Positions 1-8,586 of a DNA stretch of 64,000 nt are shown here, in pieces. Both the position numbers and the translations under genes were made by a program. Every line of letters begins with the position of its first letter. Within the stretch, counting starts at the first letter, position 1. The notes beneath the pieces were generated by a model. It worked only from the letters and a program-made list of their open reading frames with translations, was not told the DNA's origin and made no database searches. Source of the DNA: Cochlodiniinecator piscidefendens (GTDB lineage: Bacteria; Pseudomonadota; Alphaproteobacteria; Rhodobacterales; Rhodobacteraceae); NCBI RefSeq assembly GCF_011326755.1, contig NZ_JAAOIE010000002.1:372001-436000 (forward strand). Direction: 5' to 3'.

Positions 1-1252
1 ATTCTTCCGTGCTGTCCGCATGCACCAAAAGAGGCGCTGCATCTGAATTTACCGCTTCCTCATTGACGACGACTTCACTCACGCCCTCCATGCCCGGCAG
101 ATCAAACATCGTATCAAGAAGAATATCTTCCATGATAGAGCGCAGACCACGAGCGCCGGTTTTGCGATCAATAGCACGTTTGGCAATGGCTTGAAGTGCA
201 TCATCTGTAAAGATCAATTTTGCTTCTTCAATCTCAAACAGGCGTTGATATTGCTTCACCAAAGCATTTTTCGGCTGCGTCAAAATCGTCACCAAAGCGT
301 CCTCGTCGAGGTCCTGCAATGTCGCGATAACAGGCAAACGTCCTACAAATTCAGGAATCAGGCCGAATTTTAGAAGATCTTCTGGCTCCAACTCCATGAA
401 CATCTCACCAACACCGCGTGTGTCGTTTTCTTTAACGTCCGCGCCAAATCCCATCGCAGACCCTTTGCCGCGCTGCGAAATGATCTTTTCCAAACCAGCA
501 AATGCACCGCCACAGATGAACAGGATGTTTGTCGTATCAACCTGCAGAAATTCCTGTTGCGGATGCTTACGCCCACCTTGTGGCGGAACAGATGCAACGG
601 TGCCTTCCATGATTTTCAACAGGGCCTGCTGCACACCTTCACCAGACACATCACGGGTAATAGACGGATTGTCAGACTTGCGCGTAATTTTATCGACTTC
701 GTCAATATAAACAATTCCGCGCTGCGCACGTTCCACGTTGTATTCAGAAGCCTGCAGAAGTTTAAGAATAATATTCTCAACATCTTCACCAACATATCCT
801 GCCTCTGTCAAAGAGGTCGCATCGGCCATGGTAAACGGCACATCCAAAATACGCGCAAGCGTTTGAGCCAAAAGAGTTTTACCGCACCCGGTTGGGCCAA
901 TCAAAAGAATATTTGACTTCGCCAACTCTATCTCATCACTGCTATTTGCAGTGTGATTTAGGCGTTTATAATGGTTATGCATCGCAACGGACAACACGCG
1001 TTTTGCGTGTGCTTGCCCGATCACATAATCATCCAGAACTTCGCAAATTTCTTTAGGTGTTGGCACACCTTCAGAAGACTTAAGGCCAGCGGATTTTGTC
1101 TCTTCGCGGATGATATCCATACAAAGTTCTACGCATTCATCGCAGATAAACACCGTCGGTCCAGCAATAAGTTTGCGAACCTCATGCTGGCTCTTTCCAC
1201 AGAAAGAACAGTAGAGGGTGTTTTTACTATCGCTGCTAGAGTTATTCGCCAT
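1..1252 (-). CDS. clpX: ATP-dependent Clp protease ATP-binding subunit ClpX (3' end beyond window)
   Basis: ClpX is the AAA+ unfoldase that recognises tagged substrates, unfolds them and threads them into the ClpP chamber. About 417 residues are visible and family members have roughly 420, so only a few C-terminal residues are lost at the left edge. The N terminus has the four-cysteine zinc-binding domain (CSFC ... CDEC). Then come Walker A (GPTGCGKT), the substrate-gripping GYVG pore loop, Walker B (VYIDEVDKI) and the sensor region. The ATG at 1252 is directly followed by the conserved zinc domain. clpP lies upstream on the same strand, the usual alphaproteobacterial order. Confidence 0.97.
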   Translation of the reverse strand, partial: MANNSSSDSKNTLYCSFCGKSQHEVRKLIAGPTVFICDECVELCMDIIREETKSAGLKSSEGVPTPKEICEVLDDYVIGQAHAKRVLSVAMHNHYKRLNHTANSSDEIELAKSNILLIGPTGCGKTLLAQTLARILDVPFTMADATSLTEAGYVGEDVENIILKLLQASEYNVERAQRGIVYIDEVDKITRKSDNPSITRDVSGEGVQQALLKIMEGTVASVPPQGGRKHPQQEFLQVDTTNILFICGGAFAGLEKIISQRGKGSAMGFGADVKENDTRGVGEMFMELEPEDLLKFGLIPEFVGRLPVIATLQDLDEDALVTILTQPKNALVKQYQRLFEIEEAKLIFTDDALQAIAKRAIDRKTGARGLRSIMEDILLDTMFDLPGMEGVSEVVVNEEAVNSDAAPLLVHADSTEE

Positions 1253-1286
1253 TACTTTCCTCTAAGGGCCTAGGCCACATCTAATT

Positions 1287-1337
1287 GCCGGTTCCCGGCA
1301 TTTGGCTGCCCGTCACATGGACACTACGGCAGCCAAA
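1287..1337 (-). terminator. Two hairpins in the clpP-clpX intergenic region
   Basis: Two inverted repeats lie between the clpP stop and the clpX start. GCCGG at 1287-1291 pairs with CCGGC at 1295-1299. The ten-base arm TTTGGCTGCC at 1301-1310 pairs perfectly with GGCAGCCAAA at 1328-1337. No clear T-run follows on the minus strand, so this may be an attenuator, a processing site or a weak terminator. Confidence 0.5.
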
Positions 1338-1388
1338 CAGTCTCTACAATGTCAAAATCGTATCATTGTGTCACAGAGCCGCGAGAGA

Positions 1389-2012
1389 TTATTCATCACC
1401 CTTGGCACGGTTTTCAACGATTTCGTCGATGAGACCCCAATCTTTAGCATCTTCCGCCGACATAAAGTTATCGCGTTCTAATGCATCAACTACAGATTCC
1501 ATCTTTTGACCGGTGTGCTTCACGTAGATTCCATTTAACCGATCTTTTAGTTTTTGGGTCTCCTGAGCGTGAATCATAATATCTGTCGCTTGTCCTTGAT
1601 ACCCTCCAGACGGCTGGTGCACCATCACACGAGAATTGGGCAATGAATAACGCATCCCCTTTTCGCCGGCTGCCAAAAGCAACGACCCCATCGAGGCTGC
1701 TTGGCCGATTACCAAAGTAGAAACCTTTGGTTTGATATATTGCATGGTGTCGTAGATGGACAAACCTGAGGTCACAACTCCGCCCGGGGAATTGATATAC
1801 ATAGAAATTTCTTTGGAAGGATTTTCCGCTTCGAGGTGCAATAGCTGCGCCACGATCAAAGATGACATGCCGTCATGCACTGGCCCTGAAAGAAAGATAA
1901 TACGTTCTTTCAAAAGGCGTGAAAAAATATCGTAGGCCCGCTCTCCGCGTGCGGTTTGCTCAACCACCATTGGAACCAGGGTATTCATATATGTCTCATA
2001 AGGATCGTTCAT
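1389..2012 (-). CDS. clpP: ATP-dependent Clp protease proteolytic subunit ClpP
   Basis: Serine peptidase that forms the double heptameric chamber working with ClpX or ClpA in the cytoplasm. The catalytic serine sits in [10 protein letters not shown] near residue 100 and the catalytic histidine in [10 protein letters not shown]. The N-terminal [19 protein letters not shown] block is typical of alphaproteobacterial ClpP. A longer reading frame starts at 2042, but the ATG at 2012 begins the conserved block and has a purine-rich AGGCAGG upstream, giving the usual length of 207 residues. clpX follows after 136 bases. Confidence 0.97.
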   Translation of the reverse strand: MNDPYETYMNTLVPMVVEQTARGERAYDIFSRLLKERIIFLSGPVHDGMSSLIVAQLLHLEAENPSKEISMYINSPGGVVTSGLSIYDTMQYIKPKVSTLVIGQAASMGSLLLAAGEKGMRYSLPNSRVMVHQPSGGYQGQATDIMIHAQETQKLKDRLNGIYVKHTGQKMESVVDALERDNFMSAEDAKDWGLIDEIVENRAKGDE

Positions 2013-2132
2013 ATTCGCCTGCCTGCTGCTAACGCATTTCATAATAATGCGGGATACCTAAGAGAGTCTTAGTGCTGTGTCCCGTGAGCTTCAAGAGGCG
2101 ACATATATTTGACGAGCCTATCAGCGCAAAAA

Positions 2133-3128
2133 TTAGTTCGCTCTCATTTGTAAATCTTGAGAGTACACAGTCGCACATGCGCGTCCTTTATGTTTTGAAG
2201 CATATAGGGCTTTGTCAGCATCGGCCTGCATTTTTTCAATATCAATAACGCTGTAAAAATCCGATGTCGTTGTACCGACACTCGCAGAAATACGGCACGT
2301 TTGCCCCTCAAACAACATTGGAGCCTCGAGTTTTGCAATAATACGCAGAGCAATATTATTTAGAATATCAACATCCGTTAACCCCAAGAAAACAATGATA
2401 AACTCATCGCCACCAGAGCGCACAACGGTATCGCTAGATCTGGTTTCTTTTCTTAGGATAGAAGCGACGCTTTGCAAAACAAAATCACCTGCTGCATGCC
2501 CCAAATTATCATTCACAGATTTGAAATAATCCAAATCGAGATGCATCAAGCCAAAACTTTCATTTTGCGCCGTGTAACGCGCCAAAACACGGTCAAGCGC
2601 CCGTCGATTGCTAAGCCCTGTCAGCGTATCGGTATTGGCCGTTTCCTCTGCTGCGCATTTGTCTCCTTGCAACTTTGAGTTCAATTTTTTGAGCTCATAC
2701 ATAACAGCCGCCTTTGCTTCGACCAGATACAGCATTTCGACTGTTAAATCGGTTGGGGCAAAATCCGCATTGCTTAAGTTGTATTCCGTCACAGCGTCTA
2801 ACACGCCGATACCAAATGACAGATTCAGCAAAACACTTTTGCCATCCCCCCACGAGGCGATCGCACCTTTCAGCCCTGCCCTACGTTTGCAGCGCGTCCG
2901 GATCTGGATCTTTGATCCGCTTAAATCTCTTAAGTCGCGAATTGAATGAATAGCGCTAGGTCTACGCAACTCGAACAATTCCAAAAAACGTTTGCCGAGC
3001 AATGCCTGCCCTTCAAACATTTTCGCAATGGTTGGTCCCGCCTGACTAATGTGCCCGGTTTCGTTTATCAAAATGTGCATCGGCATCAAATATGCCAGCG
3101 TGTCTTCGGTCAATCCAAAGTTTGTCAT
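2133..3128 (-). CDS. Diguanylate cyclase with N-terminal HNOBA/PAS-like domain
   Basis: Makes cyclic di-GMP from two GTP. Residues 1 to about 165 resemble the haem-NO-binding-associated (HNOBA) PAS-like domain. A short linker with coiled-coil character follows, then a GGDEF domain from about residue 170. The active-site loop is intact (SGGDEF, GGDEF at 239-243), and an RxxD inhibitory site (RSSD, 230-233) lies five residues before it, so product feedback is expected. The gene starts 2 bases after the stop of the H-NOX gene, so the pair is almost certainly co-translated. H-NOX proteins control partner cyclases in other bacteria; that the neighbour controls this one is inference. Confidence 0.9.
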   Translation of the reverse strand: MTNFGLTEDTLAYLMPMHILINETGHISQAGPTIAKMFEGQALLGKRFLELFELRRPSAIHSIRDLRDLSGSKIQIRTRCKRRAGLKGAIASWGDGKSVLLNLSFGIGVLDAVTEYNLSNADFAPTDLTVEMLYLVEAKAAVMYELKKLNSKLQGDKCAAEETANTDTLTGLSNRRALDRVLARYTAQNESFGLMHLDLDYFKSVNDNLGHAAGDFVLQSVASILRKETRSSDTVVRSGGDEFIIVFLGLTDVDILNNIALRIIAKLEAPMLFEGQTCRISASVGTTTSDFYSVIDIEKMQADADKALYASKHKGRACATVYSQDLQMRAN

Positions 3129-3130
3129 GG

Positions 3131-3721
3131 TTATGTACCGCTTCTTTCTGAAAGGGAGAAATCGCGCCCTTCAGCGAAACTTGCCTCTGCAACATCAATT
3201 CCAATGATTTCACGCCCTTGCTGCGTTCCTTGATGTTCGAGAAACACCAAAGCTCCGTATTCATCGGCCATTCCCCGTAAAACGCCAACCATTACGTGCC
3301 CTCCGCCTTCATATTTCCAGCCGCAGTACAGGCTAAACCGCCCAGGGCCATGATTTTTCAACTCAAGACTCGGAATCACTAAATCAGGAACAGCAAGTTC
3401 CACCCAATCAGGAAGATCATCTAGCGAATGGAGGAAATCTGTAAAATCCACCCCTGAAAACCGAAGCAGCCTCCGCACCGCAGATGTCGTTTTATGGGAG
3501 ACCAAATATGTCCCGAGGTCTTCGAGCACATCAGAGCGTTCTTTACGCAAATTCAGAGCGCTCGCGTCAAGTAAGGTAAAGGTATCCTTGTCAGGATAGC
3601 TCAACATTGCCTCAAACGACGATTGCTCGAAGCCAGCATCCTTTGTGATTTTTTCCCACAACTCGGCGCCATAGGTGTCCGTAATAAAACATTGGATCGA
3701 GCGGTTGATCAGACCATGCAT
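3131..3721 (-). CDS. H-NOX (haem NO-binding, HNOB) family protein lacking the proximal histidine
   Basis: The N terminus HGLINRSIQCFITDTYG is the signature of the H-NOX family, which senses NO or O2 through haem and signals to a partner enzyme. The fold appears complete over 196 residues. In characterised members the haem iron is held by a histidine in an LDxxH motif; here the aligned segment is SLDDLPDWV, with proline at 104 in that place. The haem-propionate motif YxSxR is also altered, reading YCGWK at 132-136. Normal haem ligation is therefore doubtful. The ATG at 3721 has AAGGA 7 bases upstream and is preferred over a GTG at 3727. Operon partner: the diguanylate cyclase just downstream. 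Confidence 0.87.
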   Translation of the reverse strand: MHGLINRSIQCFITDTYGAELWEKITKDAGFEQSSFEAMLSYPDKDTFTLLDASALNLRKERSDVLEDLGTYLVSHKTTSAVRRLLRFSGVDFTDFLHSLDDLPDWVELAVPDLVIPSLELKNHGPGRFSLYCGWKYEGGGHVMVGVLRGMADEYGALVFLEHQGTQQGREIIGIDVAEASFAEGRDFSLSERSGT

Positions 3722-3784
3722 TTTCACTTCCTTATTGGTTTATCGGAAGATTATACAACAGCCCTTAACAAGCCGCTTATGCTT

Positions 3785-5560
3785 CTACGGTTGAATAAAT
3801 ATTGAATTACTTTCCAACCTCAGAATATTTGCGCCAGAAGGCTCAATACTGAATTCGCCCCCATGAACACGATCAATAACTGCGATAGGCATTTGACTTA
3901 ATGCCTGCCCCAACATTGCCGTAGGATCGATCTGCAAATCATATTGCCTCGCGTTCAAACGATCCGGGCGCAATCCTATCACTTGCACCTCATCAACCCC
4001 GTTTGCGAAGAGAACGATGATCTCTTCTGCTGAATTCCCCTCTAACAATTCAACAGAAATCGCCACGCACGCCGGATGTCCTTCCGAGGTCAGAATAGCG
4101 CATCCTTCCAACACCTGTTCCCAAATTGATGCGGATTGCGAAAAGCCTATTTGCTGTGGCAAACTAGATGATGTTGGCACAACAGGAAGAACGTCCCTCA
4201 CTTGCGCCCACCCTTGAGCGGGCAGTGCATCGGTTGAATTCGTTTCAAATGCATAGCGGCTGCGAGATAAATCCAGACGCTCCAATTGGGTGGCCAGATT
4301 TGGATCATTTTCAGCCATTCCCCGTAGCTGCACCAATGCATCCTGTCCGGCGATCCCCCACTCGTGCTTCATCGCCCAAAGGTCCAATTCTGCCGCCGTG
4401 GCGTATCCAGTTGCATAACGCGACACCTGGCTAGAAGTTGAAATCTGCTTTGGATTTAACACTGGCGTAAGTGATAACATTGCTATCGCTATACCCCCGA
4501 GTGCTAAAAAAACATTGGCGCGTCGAATACGGCTCATCCAATCATTTCGAACGCGTACTATAGGCACTAGATAGCTGAAGCCATATGCGAGAAACAAAAC
4601 ACCGACAACAGCAGCGTCCACGCGATCTGGCGTCCACCCATATTCAATAACACGTACCCAAATCGAATAAAGTGCGACACCTGACAAAACAGGCAACGTC
4701 AAGGCCAGCAACCGCGTTGCCACAGACATCAAAGGGGTTTTGACGGCACACTCATCATCACGATCAACCGCCGAAGACACAAACAGCATCACCAATGCGG
4801 CTATAGACATAAGCGTTGCAGCTGGCGACAAATCCCCAAACAAATGCCCTACTCCGCGAATCGGAAGCGCAACGATGAAAACGATGACCACCAACGTGAA
4901 CACGGGCAAAATAAGGCGAAACAATCGTATGATTAAGAAAGCAGAAACATAATCGGAAAGTTCGTTCACTACAGCGACCGCAGCCCCAAGAGCCACTCCG
5001 GTAAACACGAACGGTACAAAATCGACCTCAAGAATATCACCGATGTAAGGGATACCCACAACACTTAGCAACGCATCGCAAAAATAAACAATGAGCCAAG
5101 ACACCCCCACAAAAAGAAATGCAGCAGCGTAACGCACCACGATTGTCCACGATTGATCAAAGAGCGCTTCGTAGTCCCGCCATTTCGACTCAGACGTCAT
5201 CTGTGCGATAACAAAGGGCAAACTAAGAAACAAAACCATGAAATATGAAATAATTTCATGGCCGTAGATCGTAATAGACCACACTTCAGGAAATCGAAAA
5301 CTAGCCAACGTCAGCAACGACGCAGCGATCAAACCTAGCATCAACGCAGCACCTGCAGACACACGCAGCGTCAAAGGACCGATCAGGGCAAGAAATGTCG
5401 AGAAAAAACCAAAGGCGCCGGCAGAGGCAAACAGCAACCATCGTGTTTCTTCAATTTCCGAAGAAAACAATTCCCCCAGATACCAAAAGCTTACGCCAGC
5501 CAAAGCCCCAATAAGGGCAAGGCTCATTCGCATTTGTGTCGGATTCGTTTCGGCTTCCAT
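3785..5560 (-). CDS. DUF4153 family integral membrane protein
   Basis: A 591-residue inner-membrane protein of the DUF4153 family, whose biochemical role is unknown. The first two thirds hold about ten to twelve hydrophobic helices, including a stretch near residues 60-90 and another near 220-250. The last 200 residues, from about the segment TSSQVSRYATGYATAAEL, are hydrophilic and probably face one side of the membrane. The C-terminal part is rich in short beta-forming segments. It is separated from the upstream mttB-like gene by a strong hairpin and from the H-NOX gene by 63 bases, so it is probably transcribed alone. Family assignment rests on overall pattern and similarity. Confidence 0.75.
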   Translation of the reverse strand: MEAETNPTQMRMSLALIGALAGVSFWYLGELFSSEIEETRWLLFASAGAFGFFSTFLALIGPLTLRVSAGAALMLGLIAASLLTLASFRFPEVWSITIYGHEIISYFMVLFLSLPFVIAQMTSESKWRDYEALFDQSWTIVVRYAAAFLFVGVSWLIVYFCDALLSVVGIPYIGDILEVDFVPFVFTGVALGAAVAVVNELSDYVSAFLIIRLFRLILPVFTLVVIVFIVALPIRGVGHLFGDLSPAATLMSIAALVMLFVSSAVDRDDECAVKTPLMSVATRLLALTLPVLSGVALYSIWVRVIEYGWTPDRVDAAVVGVLFLAYGFSYLVPIVRVRNDWMSRIRRANVFLALGGIAIAMLSLTPVLNPKQISTSSQVSRYATGYATAAELDLWAMKHEWGIAGQDALVQLRGMAENDPNLATQLERLDLSRSRYAFETNSTDALPAQGWAQVRDVLPVVPTSSSLPQQIGFSQSASIWEQVLEGCAILTSEGHPACVAISVELLEGNSAEEIIVLFANGVDEVQVIGLRPDRLNARQYDLQIDPTAMLGQALSQMPIAVIDRVHGGEFSIEPSGANILRLESNSIFIQP

Positions 5561-5577
5561 GGATCACTCGCTGTTTG

Positions 5578-5608
5578 TCCGCCCCCAATTTATGCAATTG
5601 TGGGCGGA
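5578..5608 (-). terminator. Hairpin downstream of the mttB-like gene
   Basis: TCCGCCC at 5578-5584 pairs with GGGCGGA at 5602-5608, and the stem continues inward through CAATT/AATTG after one mismatch. It sits just past the stop of the methyltransferase gene. There is no strong T-run. Confidence 0.55.
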
Positions 5609-5646
5609 GTTACGAGTCTGGAATGCCTGCCTTCTAAACCAACGGT

Positions 5647-7197
5647 TTAGAAATCTGTCGGCGCACCGCCCTCAGATTTACGGCGATCAACAAATGCCTG
5701 CAATTCTTCGCGAATAGCAATATCCATTGGTGGAGCTTCAAATTCATTGACGATTGATTTGAACATCCGATGCGCACGTTCAGCGGTCCAATACCCACCT
5801 GACAGATCCCAACCTTCATAATTTCGCCAATCCGAAAGAAATGGCTGATAGAACGCCGTTTCATAGCGATCTTGGGTGTGTTGAATGCCAAAGAAGTGTC
5901 CATCGTTGCCAACACTACGTACCGCTTCGACCGCGATGTCATCAGGTGTTGTCGCACAAACAGCAGGTTCAAAGTAGCGCTGAATTTGCTGAAGCATTTC
6001 ACAGTCCATAATGAACTTTTCGGGACTCGCGATCAGACCACCCTCTAGCCAACCTGCAGCGTGGTACACCATATTGGTGCGCGATTGAACAGAGGCCCAA
6101 AGAGAATTGGATGTTTCCCACATCGCCTGACCATCTGGAACATTCGCCGCACAAACGCCTGATGACCGCAGAGGCAAACCATAAAATCGTGCTAATTGCC
6201 CCGTCATCTGTGTCGAGCGAATATATTCCGGTGTCCCGAACGCAGGTGCACCCGATTTCATATCCACGTTTGAGGTGAACGTCCCAATGACACAAGGCGC
6301 ACCGGGGCGAATATGTTGCGCCAGCACAATTGCGATCAACCCTTCTGCGAGCGACTGCGCAACAGCCCCAGCCATCGTCACAGGGGCCATCGCCCCGGCC
6401 AGTGTGAAGGGTGTCACAACCGTCGCCTGTCCTGCGCGGACACACCGCATATATCCATCAAGCATCAAATCATCATGCTTCAACGGCGAAGTAGAATTGA
6501 TATTTGTGTACATGCGTGGCTTAGCTTGGAATTCTTCATGTGTCAGACCACACGAAATACGCACCATTTCCATGACATCTTCGACGCGTTCTTTGCCCAA
6601 CGAATAGGCATGAGCCACTTTGTCGGTCAAGGTAAGCTTGTCAAAGAGTACATCCAAGTGGCGCACAGATGCGTGCACATCCACAGGTTCAACAGGGTAG
6701 CCCCCTGCGATGTGGATACAGTTGAAGTACTGTGTAAGCTTTAGAAGATTGGCGCATTGCTCACGTGTTCCCGGTGTTTTTCCTACCTCCATATCCCAAT
6801 AGTTGGGCGGAGACGAAACATTGACGAACACCATTTTATCGCCGCCGATGGTGACCTCGCGATCGGGGTTTCTCGGCGTTATGGTAAACTCGCTCGGGGC
6901 CTTAGCGACCATTTCCATGACGATATCACGCCCCATGCGCACATTGCTGCCATTGATAATGCACCCCATCTCACGAAAATGTTCGAGGGCTTCGTCATGA
7001 AGGATTTCTATACCGATTTCTTCGAGGATGCGCATTGCACCATCATGAATCGCCAATACACCTTCTTCATACAGTGGTTCTGTCGGACGATCCGAATTTA
7101 CCGGAATCCGCCATGGCATTTGCTCGATCGCACCGCTCCCGCCGCGCTTATTACCTGCGCGTCCACCTGAGCGCTTTTTTCGAGGGGTATCAGCCAT
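5647..7197 (-). CDS. Trimethylamine methyltransferase family (MttB-like) protein, no pyrrolysine
   Basis: Member of the MttB superfamily, whose enzymes move a methyl group from a methylated amine or quaternary amine to a corrinoid protein. Archaeal MttB uses pyrrolysine encoded by an in-frame amber codon; this 516-residue frame is open throughout, so it belongs to the non-pyrrolysine branch, some members of which act on glycine betaine or other quaternary amines. Seen segments include DGAMRILEEIGIEILHDEAL near the N terminus and VTPFTLAGAMAPVTMAGA in the barrel core. The first 25 residues are basic and low in complexity. The ATG at 7197 follows AAGGAG by 8 bases, which decides against an upstream start at 7239. 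No corrinoid protein gene is adjacent. The substrate is unknown; a betaine link is inferred from the carnitine cluster in the window. Confidence 0.88.
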   Translation of the reverse strand: MADTPRKKRSGGRAGNKRGGSGAIEQMPWRIPVNSDRPTEPLYEEGVLAIHDGAMRILEEIGIEILHDEALEHFREMGCIINGSNVRMGRDIVMEMVAKAPSEFTITPRNPDREVTIGGDKMVFVNVSSPPNYWDMEVGKTPGTREQCANLLKLTQYFNCIHIAGGYPVEPVDVHASVRHLDVLFDKLTLTDKVAHAYSLGKERVEDVMEMVRISCGLTHEEFQAKPRMYTNINSTSPLKHDDLMLDGYMRCVRAGQATVVTPFTLAGAMAPVTMAGAVAQSLAEGLIAIVLAQHIRPGAPCVIGTFTSNVDMKSGAPAFGTPEYIRSTQMTGQLARFYGLPLRSSGVCAANVPDGQAMWETSNSLWASVQSRTNMVYHAAGWLEGGLIASPEKFIMDCEMLQQIQRYFEPAVCATTPDDIAVEAVRSVGNDGHFFGIQHTQDRYETAFYQPFLSDWRNYEGWDLSGGYWTAERAHRMFKSIVNEFEAPPMDIAIREELQAFVDRRKSEGGAPTDF

Positions 7198-7296
7198 GGG
7201 AAATCTCCTTGTTTGCCCACTCAACAAAGCAAAGAGCACCCACAGCCGTCATTCAGTTTACGACAAAGTTTGTCGCTTTTGGATTTCACACCGAGT

Positions 7297-8001
7297 TTAA
7301 ACCCCGGAAACACGATCCAACCACGCCGGAATATGTCCTATATCCGGCAAAACCACATCCGCGAGTGGTGCCAGCTCATCTTCGGTCGCCATCCCCGTCA
7401 AAACCGCAATTGTCGCCATTCCAGCAGTCCGCCCAGCAATCAAATCATGCGCACTATCACCGACCATTGCGATCTGAGAGGGCGCCAAATCCATTTGTCC
7501 AGCAAAGGCAAGCATCTGCCCGATTTCGGGCTTCCCGCCATATCCGCTGTCAAAACCAGCGATAAAATCAAACTGATCAGTAATATCCACTGACGCTAGG
7601 TTCGCGCGCGCAGGGGCCTCCGCATCATTCGTTGCAACACCCACCTTTAAACCGCGGGTTTTGAAATTGCGTAATAACGGCTTTAGCGGTGTTGCCTCTG
7701 TCACTGGCGCTGTTTCTGCAACGGAATTCATCCGTTGCACCAACTCTTCTTTGCTAAGCTCAGGTAACGCCGGTAAAAGCGCATCGGCAATTTCGCCCGG
7801 TGTTCCTGCGATGACAACGCTCGAGCGGTCAAACACCAAATTTGCATAGTCATAGCCGATAAGATCGCCCAGTTTCTGCGCCTTTTCAGTATCACCATCA
7901 GCGAGCCCCCTAAGGAACTGAGCCGCCCATGTGCTCCAGGTTTCAGCGAACTTAAACAAAGTGCCGTCTTTATCGAACAACAAACCGCGAATATCCGTCA
8001 T
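7297..8001 (-). CDS. HAD-superfamily hydrolase, phosphoglycolate phosphatase-like
   Basis: A 234-residue HAD phosphatase. The nucleophile motif is LLFDKDGTL at residues 7-15, where the two aspartates are the nucleophile and acid/base. Motif II is in GVATND, and motifs III and IV are in the GGKPEI and MVGDSAHD segments. The helical cap after motif I places it with the phosphoglycolate phosphatase subgroup, but the real substrate cannot be read from sequence. Two ATGs are close; the one at 8001 (MTDIRGLLFDKDG) has GAGG about 7 bases upstream and is preferred over a TTG at 8013. It is divergent from the marR gene. Confidence 0.85.
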   Translation of the reverse strand: MTDIRGLLFDKDGTLFKFAETWSTWAAQFLRGLADGDTEKAQKLGDLIGYDYANLVFDRSSVVIAGTPGEIADALLPALPELSKEELVQRMNSVAETAPVTEATPLKPLLRNFKTRGLKVGVATNDAEAPARANLASVDITDQFDFIAGFDSGYGGKPEIGQMLAFAGQMDLAPSQIAMVGDSAHDLIAGRTAGMATIAVLTGMATEDELAPLADVVLPDIGHIPAWLDRVSGV

Positions 8002-8079
8002 TTCATGCCTCAATCTCAGAAATCACACGTAATAGGCCACCACTCTGCCAAAGGCACAAGGGCTAAATATGTAATTGGA

Positions 8080-8106
8080 TTGACAGCGCTCGCAATTTAA
8101 TTGACA
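8080..8106 (+). promoter_or_regulatory. TTGACA direct repeats in front of marR
   Basis: TTGACA occurs at 8080-8085 and again at 8101-8106, 21 bases apart (two helical turns). The first copy can serve as a -35 box, with GACAAT at 8103-8108 as a weak -10 after 17 bases. Transcription would then start close to the marR ATG at 8116, and no ribosome binding site is visible there, so a leaderless message is possible. The repeated spacing also suits a regulator site. Confidence 0.4.
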
Positions 8107-8115
8107 ATGTTAATC

Positions 8116-8571
8116 ATGACGCGCAAAAACACCTACCGCCTCCATGATGCCTTAGGCTACCAACTCAGCTTGACAGCCCGCTTTCAAGAGCGCGGCTTTG
8201 AAGATGAAATTCGCAAAATCGGCCTGACCCGATTGACGTGGTGCATTCTGCTTGCGGTGACAGGCGAAAACCTGTCGCGGCCTTCAGAAATAGCCGAATT
8301 TGTTGGAATTGATCGCACGGCGACATCGCGCGCCCTTCGCCAAATGGAAGCAGATGGTCTTATTGCCCGTCGCGTTGGCGAAGGTGACAAGCGCACAACA
8401 CAGGTCATAGCGACAACTGAAGGCCATAGCCGTGTGGCCGAGGGTTCGAGCCACGCCCATAAAAATGCCAAGCATTTTGAAGCAAAACTCACTGACGCGG
8501 AAAGCCAAGAGTTGCGGCGCATTCTTTCGAAACTTCGGCAAAACGAAGACAGCACCCTTAAATCACTCTAA
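8116..8571 (+). CDS. MarR-family transcriptional regulator next to the reductive dehalogenase
   Basis: A winged-helix regulator of about 151 residues. The helix-turn-helix is in LSRPSEIAEFVGIDRTATSR, and the wing is in the RRVGEGDKRTTQV region. MarR proteins usually bind small phenolic or aromatic ligands and release DNA in response. The stop is 15 bases before the dehalogenase start on the same strand, so the two are likely one transcript and this protein is the natural candidate for its control. ATGs at 8107 and 8116 both lack a clear Shine-Dalgarno; 8116 (MTRKNTYRLHD) is preferred because it matches the usual short lead before YRLHDALGYQL. Ligand and target are unknown. Confidence 0.87.
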   Translation: MTRKNTYRLHDALGYQLSLTARFQERGFEDEIRKIGLTRLTWCILLAVTGENLSRPSEIAEFVGIDRTATSRALRQMEADGLIARRVGEGDKRTTQVIATTEGHSRVAEGSSHAHKNAKHFEAKLTDAESQELRRILSKLRQNEDSTLKSL

Positions 8572-8586
8572 TTCTTGAGGCTTCTC

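Noticed and set aside
5647-7197. Pyrrolysine-type trimethylamine methyltransferase
   Set aside because: The reading frame has no internal TAG, so the protein belongs to the non-pyrrolysine branch.
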